From Perognathus longimembris pacificus (lineage: Eukaryota > Chordata > Mammalia > Rodentia > Heteromyidae): DNA of 64,000 bases. This document shows, in pieces, positions 22,013 to 32,640 of this stretch (position 1 is the stretch's first letter; each line of letters begins with the position of its first letter). The stretch lies in contig NC_063162.1 of assembly GCF_023159225.1 (NCBI RefSeq), positions 86,085,438 through 86,149,437 on the forward strand. The letters run 5' to 3'. The translations under genes and the position numbers were made by a program. Under the pieces are notes generated by a model. It had not been told where the DNA came from. It made no database searches and saw only the letters and a program-made list of their open reading frames with translations.

Positions 22013-22311
22013 AAAAATGAATTTCTATCATTTGCAAGAAAATGGATGCAAATAGAGGACATCACACATACTTAGTGAGACAATACAAATGAAATGTGGA
22101 AGCTTGGCCTAAAAGACATTCATGAACACATGTGTATATACACATATATATTCACAATTAGTTGGATGTTTAAACATGGAACATGAATCAAGCAAAGAGA
22201 GTAATTAGGATAAGAAAAGGAGATGAGGAAAAAAAGAAAGCAGGTGAATGACACATTCCAAGTATCTATGAAAGCAGCATAGAGAAACTCAACAAAAGCA
22301 AATGATCAGAG

Positions 22312-23545
22312 AGGAAAGATGGCGCCGTCACAGTAGGGAGGCACCCCGACTCGCTCCAACTGAATAGCGAGCTGGGAACTCCAACACCCAATACCACATC
22401 AAGAACCCAGCAAAACCAGCAGCCAGAAGCAGTGGAGATACGCAGGAAAACACAAAGGAGTAAAAAAGAAGGGCCGAAAACCTACACGGAGCCAGAGAAT
22501 CTCCGGGGCACCCTCCCCACACCAGCCAACCCTGGCCCAAACAGGACCAGGCTGGGAAAGGGGAACCTGGCAATCGGTAGACAGGCTGCCGGGAGCACAG
22601 AGTCCAGACAGCGGGACCCCATGGACACTAGGGAGAGTACAGACCAAGACATATGACAGCAGCGACGAGAAGTTCGGGTCCACACCGGGATCGGACGGAC
22701 GGCGGCTGGGGAACCCAGCGCGGCAGAAGGGGGAAGCCAGGGATGCCACCACGACACTTTGCCACCCCCTGAAGATCCAATGGCTGCGCGGGACACACAC
22801 ACAATCCAGGATCAGTGAGTCCCCCATTACCCCCCTCCCCCAACAGGAGACCAGCTATCAGAAACCCAAGCCCTACAAAAAAGCTAGATCTCCCTCCCTC
22901 CCGCTCCCCACCCCAAGGGAACAAAGAACCCCCAAATCAGACGGGAAGCTCCCATCAGGCGCTGGGAAGTCAGTTTAGCAGGGGAAGGGCGGAGCGGCCC
23001 CAAGGCCGCACAGGATCCTGAACTGGCCGAATTGGCCCTGCCCCCTTCCCAACAGGGACCAGGGGATGGCCGGCAGTGCAAGCCCCACCAGAGGCGCCTG
23101 GACCTTGCAGACTCTTACAACTAAAATCACAGGCGCTGGTGGGCAATACCAGCCCAGCAGGGACACCTGGGCCTGATCACGCCCCCCCGTTTGCAAAGGA
23201 GGCGCAGTCTGAGGGCGCTAACCTGCACCAGGACAGTTGATCCCACTGGGCCCCACACATACCACAACGGACTCACAGGAGGGCGCAAACACAACCCAAC
23301 TACCGGGGCTCGCTCTGGGAGGCGTACCCCGCTAAAGTGGATGGGGACACAGCACCAGTGCCTGTTGTAGCGGGCGCACAGTGCACAGGTGGGCGGGACC
23401 CCCGGTGACAGCGCCTGCTCTGGTAGGCGTACCCCGCACAGGTGGGCGGGGCCACAGAGGCAGCACCTGCTCTGGTAGACGCGCCTACACAGGAGGGAGG
23501 GCAGAGCTATAAACCAAACCTGAGAAGCCATCCACAGATCTCCAG
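22312..23545 (+). promoter_or_regulatory. L1 5' UTR / internal promoter
   Basis: GC- and CpG-rich compared with its surroundings. It begins with AAGATGGCGCC, a YY1-type site of the kind found at L1 5' ends. Bases about 23290-23500 are imperfect tandem units of 45-70 bp containing GGTAGGCGTACCCCGC and AGGTGGGCGGG (GC-box-like). Antisense open frames up to 148 codons exist here but I have no evidence that they are used. Confidence 0.8.
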
Positions 23546-24818
23546 ATGTGCAAATCACAAAGAAACATAACACAGTTCATCAAAGAGCAAGCCAACTCGC
23601 CAGCTCCAAAAAGCAGTACGACTGAAGAGGAGATGGAGAATAAAAAAGCAAATGAGGCCATGTTAACAGGAATGATAGAAAGCGTCAGAAATGAAATCAG
23701 AAAACAATTCCAGGAGTTTAGAGCGGAAATCTTGAAGGACACCCAGGAAGCCAAGAAAGAAATGGAAGCAAAAATGGATACAGGGGCTGGGGATATTGCC
23801 TAGTGGCAAGAGTGCCTGCCTCGGATACACGAGGCCCTAGGTTCGATTCCCCAGCACCACATATACAGAAAACGGCCAGAAGCGGCGCTGTGGCTCAAGT
23901 GGCGGAGTGCTAGCCTTGAGCGGGAAGAAGCCAGGGACAGTGCTCAGGCCCTGAGTCCAAAGCCCAGGACTGGCCAAAAAAAAAAAAAAAAAATGGATAC
24001 AATGCAAGCCTCCTTTAAAGAAATGGAAGCAAAAATGGATACAATGCAAGCCTGCTTTAAAGAAGACCTTAACATCCTGAGAATTGAAATGCATGAAAAA
24101 ATAGATTTAAAATACAGCTCTTTAGAGGAAGAAATTTCCACAATCAGAGATGATCTGACAACCATAAATAGCTCTCTGACATCCATAAACTCCGCAATTG
24201 AATCCACAGCACAAAGAATTGACCATATGGAATCCAGAATCTCTCGCCTGGATGATGAAGCAGCCGACAACAACCATAAAATGACCACACTCCTAGAAAC
24301 AGTGAAGCTTCAGGGCAGACTAATCCAGGAACCAATGGACAAAGACAAGAGATATAATCTGCGCATAATTGGAATAGAAGAAGGAGCCGAATACCAGAGC
24401 AGAGGGCTTAAATAAAGTTATTGCAGAAAATAAAGTTATTGCAGAAAACTTCCCCAATCTCACAAGGGACCCCATCCAGGTAGCCGAAGCCTATAGGACA
24501 CCTGGCAGGCCAGACCCCAGAAAAGCCACCCCAAAGCACATAATATTCAAGACTTCAGATCTCAAGATTAAAGAGCAAATTCTGAATTCAGCCAAAGCAA
24601 AGAAAGAAATTTTCTACAATGGGAAGAGGATTCGAATAACAGCAGACCTATCCACACAAACTTACCAAGCACGAAGTGAGTGGAAGAACACCATCCAAGT
24701 ACTTCAGGCTAACAATATGCAACCTCGGATCAAATATCCAGCGAAATTGGAGTCCACATTCGAAGGGAAAACCAGATCTTTCCACACCAAAGAGGAGCTA
24801 AAGGAGTATGTGAATTAA
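23546..24818 (+). pseudogene. L1 ORF1 (ORF1p-like RNA-binding protein), broken
   Basis: ORF1p is the L1 nucleic-acid chaperone. The frame starts MCKSQRNITQF, continues into a heptad-rich coiled coil (about 23630-24260), then an RRM-like segment with YNLRIIGIEEG (about 24351-24384), then the C-terminal domain ending TKEELKEYVN. Lesions: an IDL-Geo SINE at 23783-23988; a net frameshift near 24385-24410; and an 18-bp tandem duplication at 24411-24428/24429-24446. The coiled coil also holds a 42-bp repeat (EMEAKMDTMQA units) that flanks the SINE. Confidence 0.9.
23783..23988 (+). mobile_element. IDL-Geo SINE (young subfamily) in L1 ORF1
   Basis: Perfect 13-bp target duplication AAAAATGGATACA at 23770-23782 and 23989-24001. 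Carries GGATACACGAGG and GAGCGGGAAGAAG. Confidence 0.95.
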
Positions 24819-24984
24819 AAAACCAGCCCTACAGCAAATTCTAAGAGGGGAGCCCCACTCAACAGAGATTGTACAAGACACACAGACAGAAACAGAAAGA
24901 AACTACAATAGCCAAAGCTGAACAGAAAGAACAGCTCACTAAAGACAAGAAAAAAAAAAAGAGGAAAAAACAGCCCAACAAGAA
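24819..24984 (+). other. L1 inter-ORF spacer
   Basis: A-rich (including a run of about 11 A at 24950-24960), between the ORF1 stop and the first conserved part of ORF2. Confidence 0.7.
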
Positions 24985-27900
24985 AATGGAAGGAGGAAAA
25001 ACACCCTTATCCTTGATCTTTTTAAATATAAATGGCTTAAACTCTCCGATAAAGAGGAGCAGACTGGCAGAATGGATCCGCAAACAAAAAAGTTGACATC
25101 TGCTGCCTACAAGAGACCCACCTTACAGCAAGAGACAAAAACAGGCTCCGAATGAAAGGATGGAGCAAGATCTACCAAGCAAACACACCTACCAAAACGG
25201 CAGGTGTAGCCATCCTGATTTCAGACAAGCTGGACTTTTCATTAAAATCAACTCAAAAAGACAAAGAAGGACACTACATATTAATACAAGGAAAAATCCA
25301 GAATCAAGACATCACGGTGATAAATGTATACTCACCAAACAAAAGAGGCCCTACATATGTCAAGCAAATTCTCACAGAATTACAGAACAAGATAGACACA
25401 AACACAATCATAGTGGGTGACTTTAATACCCCACTCTCTCCAAGAGACAGATCCAACCCCCAGAGGATCAGCAAGGGAGCTGAGGACCTAAGTAACACCA
25501 TATCCCAAACGGATCTGACAGACCTATACAGAATCTTCCACCCTACAGAGACCCAATACACCTTCTTCTCAGCAGCCCATGGATCATACTCCAAAATAGA
25601 CCACGTCATAGCCTACACAAAGAACCTCAGCAAATACAAAAGTATTGACGTCATCCCATGTATTATATCTGATCACAGTGGATTAAAGGTAACCCTCAAT
25701 AACAAAGGATACCACAGAGGCTATACACACTCTTGGAGGCTAAACCCCACACTGCTATCCAACACTTGGACCACAGACCAAATTAAAGATGAAATCAATG
25801 AATAAGCCACAATGGCAATGAAAACACATCACAAAGAAACCTATGGGACACAGCTAAGGCAGTACTGAGGGGCAAGATCATCGCCCTCAGCACTCACATT
25901 AAAAGAATGGAAGCAGAGCAGGTGAATAACCTCACGATGAAACTAAAACAACTGGAGAAACAAGAAATGACAGAATCTAAAACGACTAGGAGGAGAGAGA
26001 TCACAAAGATTAAAGAAGAGATAAATCTGATTGAAAATAGAAAGACCATTCAACAAATAAATAAGACTAAAAACTGGTTCTTTGAGAAAATAAATAAAAT
26101 TGACAGACCCCTTGCAAGACTTACAAAAAAAAGAAGAGACTCATATACGTAAAATCAAGGACTCCACTGGAAAAATTACAACAAGTACACATGATATTCA
26201 AACAATCATAAGGAGCTATTTCCAAAACCTCTGCTCAGCAAAAAACAATAATTTTAAAGAAATGGATCAATTCTTAGAGAAGTACAAACTGCCCAAACTG
26301 AACCAAAAAGAAATAAATCAACTAAATAAACCAATAACTTACGGTGAGATACAGGAGGTGATCAAGAACCTCCCTACTAAGAAAAGCCCAGCCCCAGATG
26401 GATTCACCAACGAATTCTACAAAACCTTTAGTGAGGAGCTAATACCAATACTCCTCAAACTCTTCCGTGAAATAGAAACAGAGGGAGAAATCCCAAACTC
26501 ATTCTACGAAGCTAATATCATACTCATTCCCAAACCAGGCAAAGACCCAACAAAAAAAAAGAGAACTACAGACCAATATCACTAATGAACACAGACTCAA
26601 AGCTCCTTAATAAAATATTAGCTAACAGGATCCAGAAATTGATCAAGAAAATCATACATCATGACCAAGTAGGCTTTACCCCACAGTCACAAGGATGGTT
26701 CAACATCCGTAAATCAATCAACGTAATTCACCACATAAACAGATCTAAAATTAAGAATTACATTGTTATCTCAGTCAATGCCCAAAAAGCCTTTGACAAA
26801 ATACAACATCCATACCTATTAAAAAGCTTTGGAGAGAACAGGAATAGATGGAACATTCCTCAAAACAATAAAAGCCATATACAACAAGACCAACTGCTAA
26901 TATCATATTAAATGGAGAGAAACTTAAATCATTCCCCCTAAACTCAGGAACAAGACAAGGATGCCCACTCTCCCCACTTCTTTTCAACATAGTGCTGGAA
27001 TCCCTAGCCATAGCAATAAGGCAAGAGGAGGACATCAAAGGGATCCACATTAGCAAGGAAGAAATCAAGTTATCCCTATTCGCAGACAACATGATCTTAT
27101 ATCTGAAGGACCCAAAAAACTCAGTACCCAAACTCCTAAACCTAATAAACCAATTTGGCAAAGTAGCAGGATACAAAATCAATCCACAAAAGTCAGCAGC
27201 TTTTCTGTACACCAGCAATATACAAACAGAAAAGGAAATTATGGAAATAATTCCATTTACAGTATCCAAAAAAAGAATAAAGTACCTAGGGATCAACTTA
27301 ACCAAGGACGTGACAGACCTATTTAATGAAAACTATAAAAATCTAATAATGGAAATCAAAGAAGACACAAGGAGATGGAAAGACCTCCCATGCTCATGGG
27401 TAGGCAGAATCAATATAGTGAAAATGGCCCTATTGCCCAAATTGTTATACAAATTCAATGCAATCCCTATCCAAATCCCAGCCACAGTCTTCACTGAAAT
27501 AGAGAAACCAATCCATAAATTCATATGGAACAGCAAAAAACCTAGAATAGCCAAAGCAATTCTAGGCAAAAAAAGCAGTGCAGGAGGTATCACAATACCA
27601 GACTTCAAGCTCTACTACAGGGCCATCATAACAAAAACAGCCTGGTATTGGTATAAAAACAGATCGGAAGACCAATGGATTAGAATTGAAGATCCAGAAA
27701 TAAAACCGCACTCTTACAGCCAGCTGATATTCGACAAAGGAGCTAAAGACATACAATGGAATAAACATAGCCTCTTCAACTACTGGTGCTGGGGAGAACT
27801 GGGCAGCCATATGCAGAAAACTCAAAGTAGACCCAAGCCTATCACCATGCACCAAGATCAATTCAAAATGGATCAAGGACCTCAATATCAGACCTGAATC

Positions 27901-29023
27901 CTTGAAACTACTGAAGGACAGAGTAGGAAAGACGCTAGAACTTACAGGCACAGGAAGGAACTTCCTGAACATAGTCCCAGGGGCACAACAAATAGGGGAA
28001 AGACTCGACAAATGGGACTACTACAAATTAAAAAGTTTCTGCGGGGCTGAGAGTATGGCCTAGTGGCAAAAGTGCTTGCCTCCTACACATGAAGCTCTCA
28101 GTTCGATTCCCCAGCACCACGTATATGGAAAACGGCCAGAGGGGGCACTGTGGCTCAAGTAGCAGAGTGCTAGCCTTGAGCAAGAAGAGGCCAGGGACAG
28201 TGCTCAGGCCCTGAGTCCAAGGCCCAGGACTGGCCAAAAAAAAAAAAGTTTCTGCACAGCTAAGGACATAGCCACCAAAATAGAAAGACAGCCAATGATA
28301 TGGGAAAGGATATTTACCAGCACAGCAACAGACAAAGGCCTGATATCTGTCATCTACAGAGAACTCAAAAAACTAAGCCCCTCCAAGCCCAATAAACCAA
28401 TTAGGAAATGGGCAAAGGAGCTAAAGAGAGACTTCACAAGAGAAGATATAAAAATTGCAAAGAAACACATGAGGAAATGCTCAACATCCCTGGTAGTAAA
28501 GGAAATGCAAATAAAAACAACCCTGAGATACCACCTCACCCCAGTTAGAATGGCCTATACTCTGAACTCAGGCAACAACAAATGCTGGAGGGGGTGCGGG
28601 GAAAGAGGAACCCTTCTCCATCGTTGGTGGGAGTGCAAATTAGTACAATCACTTTGGAGAACAGTATGGAGGTTTCTCAAAAAGCTCAATATAGACCTAC
28701 CCTATGACCCAGCCATACCACTCCTAGGCATCTATCCTAAACAGCAAACCCCAAGATATCAAAAAGACATTTGTACTTCCATCTTTATCGCGGCACAATT
28801 CACAATAGCCAAAATATGGAAACAATCCAGATGCCCCTCCACAGATGAATGGATCCAAATAATATGGTACTTATACACAATGGAATACTACATAGCGATT
28901 AGGAATGGTGAAATATTGTTATTCGCAGGGAAATGGTCAGAACTCAAACAAATAATGTTGAGCGAGACAAGCCTAGAACACAGAAAACAAAGGGGCATGA
29001 TCTCCCTGATATATGACTGTTAA
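24985..29023 (+). pseudogene. L1 ORF2 (endonuclease / reverse transcriptase), broken
   Basis: ORF2p nicks DNA and reverse transcribes L1 or SINE RNA. Visible in order: an APE-type endonuclease (FLNINGLN, LQETHLT in the shifted frame, VINVYSP, VGDFNTPL, ISDHSGL; about 25000-25690), a reverse transcriptase ([46 protein letters not shown]; about 26330-27600), and a C-terminal Cys/His region (CWRGCGERG ... LLHRWWECK; about 28580-28640) ending SLIYDC at 29023. The RT active site reads F-A-D-N (Asn codon 27088-27090) in place of F-A-D-D. Frameshifts lie near 25088, 25805, 26130, 26555, 26835-26985 and 27790, several in A-runs, and a SINE interrupts at 28043. Confidence 0.95.
28043..28242 (+). mobile_element. 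IDL-Geo SINE in L1 ORF2
   Basis: Perfect 13-bp target duplication AAAAAGTTTCTGC at 28030-28042 and 28243-28255. Confidence 0.95.
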
Positions 29024-29698
29024 CAAAGGGAGATGGAGAGACAGTAGAGACCAAGTCTGTGAAACCAAAAACTGCTTGTCAGGCTGGGAATATGGCCTAG
29101 TGGCAAGAGTGCTTGCCTCGTATACATGAAGTCCTGGGTTCAATTGCCCAGCACCACATATAGAAAAAAACCCAGAAGTGGCGCTGTGGCTCAAGTGACA
29201 GAGTGCTAGCCTTGAGCAAAAGGAAGCCAGAACAGTGCTCAGGCCCTGAGTCCAACCAACGCCCACGACTGGCAAAAAAAAAACCTGCTTGTCAAATAGT
29301 ATTCCCCACAGGATTGGGGCAGGGACCCAACAGTATGTAACTAAAACCAAACAATTACTCAACATATAAAGGTCAAAAAATTGACCTCTCAGGGGAATAC
29401 AATAGCTCAAAAGCTATGTATGTACGTTCATATAAGACTACTGTCGACATATTGTCTAATATCGACATCACATTTAAAGCCCTAGGCGAACTTTCTTGGG
29501 CGTGGCCACGTGGCTACTGTACATGTTCTTGATACATTGTATATTGTATATATGTCTACCCGACCTAGAGAAGGGATAGAAAAACAGGGCGTAAGATATC
29601 ACAAGAAATGTACACACTGCCCTACTATGTAACTGTACCCTTTTTGCACAACACCTTGTCAAAAAATTTGTGTTCTTAATAAATAAATTTCTAAAAAA
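29024..29698 (+). other. L1 3' UTR
   Basis: Follows the ORF2 stop and is interrupted by a SINE at 29082. It ends with AACACCTTGTCAAAAAATTT and AATAAATAAATTTC before a short A-tail. Near-identical antisense 3' ends occur at 49206-49429 and 50578-50697. Confidence 0.85.
29082..29283 (+). mobile_element. IDL-Geo SINE in L1 3' UTR
   Basis: Target duplication CTGCTTGTCA at 29072-29081 and 29285-29294. Complete copy. Confidence 0.9.
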
Positions 29699-29708
29699 GA
29701 GTGTGAGG

Positions 29709-29918
29709 GGGGCTGGGGATATAGCCTAGTGGCAAGAGTGCCTGCCTCGGATACACGAGGCCCTAGGTTCGATTCCCCAGCACCACATATACAGAAAACG
29801 GCCAGAAGCGGCGCTGTGGCTCAAGTGGCAGAGTGCTAGCCTTGAGCGGGAAGAAGCCAGGGACGGTGCTCGGGCCCTGAGTCCAAGGCCCAGGACTGGC
29901 CAAAAAAAAAAAAAAAAA
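29709..29918 (+). mobile_element. IDL-Geo SINE (young subfamily) at the L1 A-tail
   Basis: Inserted at the L1 3' terminus. Target duplication AAAAAGAGTGTGAGG is seen just before 29709 and again at about 29918-29932. The following 40 bp are the end of an older Geo tail. Confidence 0.9.
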
Positions 29919-29974
29919 AAAAAGAGTGTGAGGCCCTGAGTTCAAGACCCAGTACTGACACAACAGCAACAACA

Positions 29975-30174
29975 ACTGAGCTGGATGAACAGGTTGACAG
30001 AACTCCCACCAAGCACGCAGCTAAATCGTGGAAGAATCCAGGACACAGGTTTGGTGTTCTCTATCAATTCCCTCAGCTCTGCTGTATGTGTGTGTGCCTG
30101 GAAGTTGCCAGAAGAAAACTGTTGTCCTGACTCTTTAAAATAAATACTTGCTCGATTAAAAAAAAAAAAAAAAG
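29975..30174 (+). pseudogene. Possible 3' end of a processed retrocopy
   Basis: Non-repetitive sequence ends with AATAAATACTTGCTCGATT followed directly by A15. That is the layout of a polyadenylated transcript copied into DNA. I do not recognise the parent gene, and it may be only a 3' UTR fragment. Confidence 0.4.
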
Positions 30175-30732
30175 CAAATAGGTCAGTTAAGGGAAAGAGA
30201 AATAGACTCTGTAGGTGGGTAGGGACCAGAAGGAGAATTGGACTGGCCAAAAGAAGATTGAATAGTGTTGAAACTGATTATTTGAAACTATGAAAATGGA
30301 GTAAGGAAATCTGTTGGGAATGCTATTAATTAGGGGGAGGGGAGCAGGAAGTGTGGTTGAAGGGCTGAAATTGGAATACAGTAGAAATGTGTGGAAATGT
30401 AATAACGAAACACTGCCCCACAACTAATACAAACCAATTTTTTTTTAAAAAGACAACTCAGATCTAAGAGATAGCTAAGTGTCCTATTACCAGTGTCTCA
30501 ACTAGCAAATTATTTTCAACTGACTGTAACCGAGTAGCCTTTGTAACCCCTGCCCTACCCACTTGTTTGAGCAGGATTTGGAGAATATCGGTGTTCGTTC
30601 CTACATACATTACTAAGAGAAAGAAAAAATATTCAGTGAAACCAGGCCCAAATCTAGGGACTTCTCTATGAAGTCAATCAAGACCTCCGCCACAGTTCTT
30701 CTTTGCAACTTCTCCCAAATCAAAGACTAGGC
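30175..30732. other. Unassigned sequence
   Basis: No repeat or coding family recognised. Confidence 0.4.
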
Positions 30733-30963
30733 TGAGGTGGGTATAGTGGCTTATACCTGTAATGCTAGCTACACCAAAGGCTGAGATCTGAGAATCTCCA
30801 TTAGAAGTCAGGCTAAGCAGACTAATTTGAGGGACTCTTTTCTTCAATTAATCAGCAAAAATGCCCCCGGTGGAGGTGTGGATGAAGTGGTAAAGTGCCA
30901 GCTTTGAGCAAAAGAAGCTAAGGGGCAATCCCCAGGCCCTGTGTTCAAGCCCTAATTCCAAGG
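30733..30963 (+). mobile_element. 7SL-head/Geo-tail SINE (old)
   Basis: Diverged full copy; GTATAGTGGCTTATACCTG head and CAGGCCCTGTGTTCAAGCCC tail. Confidence 0.65.
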
Positions 30964-31143
30964 GGGGTGGGGGGAGTGGAGAATTTTTGACAGAGCAAAC
31001 AGGAAATAATAGTCATTGTGAATCACAGCATTTCCTTTCTCATCTCTACATATTTACTTGTAAATGTATTCTATTTTTTCATTTTTATTCAAGACAGCCT
31101 TGTCAATCAATTTCAAATCTGATATTCCTTTAAAAATAAACAG

Positions 31144-31240
31144 AAGCTCGGGCATAGCTCAATGGAAGAGCACTCACAGATCTAGAATGCTCAAAGCCCT
31201 GGCTTCCATCCCAAGCACATGAATGAATGAATGAATGAAT
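31144..31240 (+). mobile_element. ID-type SINE relic with (GAAT)n tail
   Basis: tRNA-like GGGCATAGCTCAATGGAAGA and CTTCCATCCCAAGCA, closed by about five ATGA/GAAT units. Confidence 0.55.
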
Positions 31241-31529
31241 GTCCAGCTACTTCTTGGCTTGGGAATGGGCATATCAAAGGTCATGGCAGATAACCTCAAG
31301 CCTCACCTCGACACTCCTTACCGAGGAGCCCCTTCAGAGGCAAGCTAATGGTTGGGAGGGACCCCCAATCTTACCCGTCCCACTGCAGCCCATAATGACA
31401 GCTCATTCCCAGAATAGGGGAAGCTCATGCCTTCCAAACCCCGGTCCCACGCTCCCATTGTGTCCAGGAATATGGGATCCAGAAACACCAGATTTCTGGG
31501 TTCTTTCGCTCCCAACTAAGCTGTCTGAC

Positions 31530-31640
31530 CGTAGGAGGGGCTGTTTCCTCCTGGACCCTAGATTTCCTGTCTGTAAAATGAAAGGTATGGTGGAGATCAC
31601 GTGAAAGGTCCTTCCTGATCTGGATTTGTCATCCCATTTT
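31530..31640 (+). mobile_element. MIR SINE relic
   Basis: GCTGTTTCCTCCTGG, then TTTCCTGTCTGTAAAATGAA matches the MIR core. It is the last repeat before the CpG island. Confidence 0.5.
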
Positions 31641-31989
31641 TCTTACACAGAAGTGTGCTTAGCATAAATGGAAGCCTTCCTTTCACGCAGGACTGGCTGC
31701 TCTACATTCTGTGACCTTTCCCCTCACTAATCCGAGTAATTTTAGGAAAGTATGATGTACACTGAACTGGAAAGCAGACTGTTGCTTTCCGTGTCACCAA
31801 ACCTGTTCATCCGTGTGGACCGTTAGTCCTAAAATCCCAGGAAAACATCTTGCCTCCCCCTTCCCCCCAGTGCCTAAACTCTACCTTCTCTGGCAATTTA
31901 AAAGAAAGAAAGAAAGAAAAAATCTCCACCCAAACTTGGCCTTGTGGAAGATGCCACGACACTTTTTTCAGAATCCTCGATCGCACCTT

Positions 31990-32640
31990 ACCCCAGCCTG
32001 GTTCCTAGGCTTCTTTTTAGCCAGGGGCCCTCTCCCTGGGCCAAGGAGCAAAGACGCCGGTGGCCGGCCCTCCCGGCCCGCGGGGCAGGAGAGGAACGGC
32101 TGGGGCTCCAGCCCTGGGGGACCCGAGCCCACCGGGAGCCCGCGGGCAGCTGCACCTGATCGCCCTGGGGGACCCCACGCCTCCCGGGGGCCGTGCCCCC
32201 CACCCCAGGGCAGGGAGGCCTTGCGACAGGTCCCTGGTCACTTACAGGAGGCGCCTCGGGCCGGCCGGAGCAGGACAGGCTGTGGACTTTGCTGACTCAA
32301 AGGCGCGGCGCGGCGGTGGCGAGCGCACACGAGCGAGCGCAGCCCCGCGCGCTCCGCGTACACGAGCGAGCGCACACGAGCGAGCGCAGGCCCCCCCCCT
32401 CCGCGCTCCGCTCACGTACGGACCTTGCGCCCGTGCTCCGTGCCCGCCACCCGCGTAAGGCCACCAGGCTTCAGGCTTCCGCTGTCATGCCCAGGTGCGG
32501 CCGCCCCGCCCCGCCCCTCAGCCAGCCCACGCCCCTGCCGGCCTGCCGGACCCGCCCTGACATCATTTTCCACCACCACCCCTCCCACACTGGCTGACTC
32601 CGCCCAGTCTGTTGCAGCCTAGGGTGGCCCCCAAAGGGTC
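31990..32640. promoter_or_regulatory. CpG island, probable host promoter
   Basis: The window is otherwise A/T-rich and CpG-poor, but this 650 bp is very GC-rich with dense CpG and no transposon. It holds CCGCCCCGCCCCGCC (GC boxes, near 32502-32516), an AP-1 type TGACTCA near 32292-32299, a CRE-like TGACATCA near 32559-32566, and a 22-bp repeat at 32321-32342 and 32368-32389. CpG islands usually mark constitutive promoters. No TATA box or recognised first exon is visible, and I cannot name the gene. Confidence 0.65.
32246..32560 (-). other. Candidate non-coding first exon (minus strand)
   Basis: On the minus strand the sequence CTCCT followed by GTAAGTGACC gives a strong splice donor, with intron from 32245 leftwards. 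A transcript starting inside the CpG island and running left would have a first exon ending at 32246. The upstream start is a guess and no long coding frame supports it. A weaker plus-strand donor (CGC then GTAAGG, near 32452) is the alternative. Confidence 0.3.

Larger units (their letters stand above)
21265..22300 (+). mobile_element. L1 ORF2/3' UTR fragment (old), SINE-interrupted
   Basis: L1 3' ORF2 homology is recoverable in pieces: CTGCACTGTTGGAAGGAAAG, TGGAGATTCCTCAAAAGCC, ATGAGTGGATAAAAAAGATG, TGCAAGAAAATGGATGCAA. Two SINEs (21484-21683 and 21781-22012) split it. It lies immediately 5' of the full-length L1. Confidence 0.7.
22312..29698 (+). mobile_element. Near full-length LINE-1 (L1), inactive
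   Basis: Full architecture in order: GC-rich 5' UTR (22312-23545), ORF1 (23546-24818), inter-ORF spacer (24819-24984), ORF2 (24985-29023), and 3' UTR ending AATAAATTTCTAAAAAA. Four IDL-Geo SINEs lie in or against it (23783, 28043, 29082, 29709). Both ORFs are broken by indels. No target duplication could be matched between the two ends, so the 5' boundary may be slightly off or the flank was deleted. It was capable of mobilising SINEs only before these lesions. Confidence 0.95.

Noticed and set aside
22399..23573. Long antisense open frames (up to 148 codons) in the L1 5' UTR, reminiscent of primate ORF0
   Set aside because: GC-rich sequence gives long frames by chance. No shared motif or start context was seen, and primate ORF0 is lineage-specific.
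31813..32597. Several 65-160 codon frames on both strands over the CpG island
   Set aside because: Composition-driven (Pro, Arg, Ala, Gly); overlapping in all frames with no recognisable domain.
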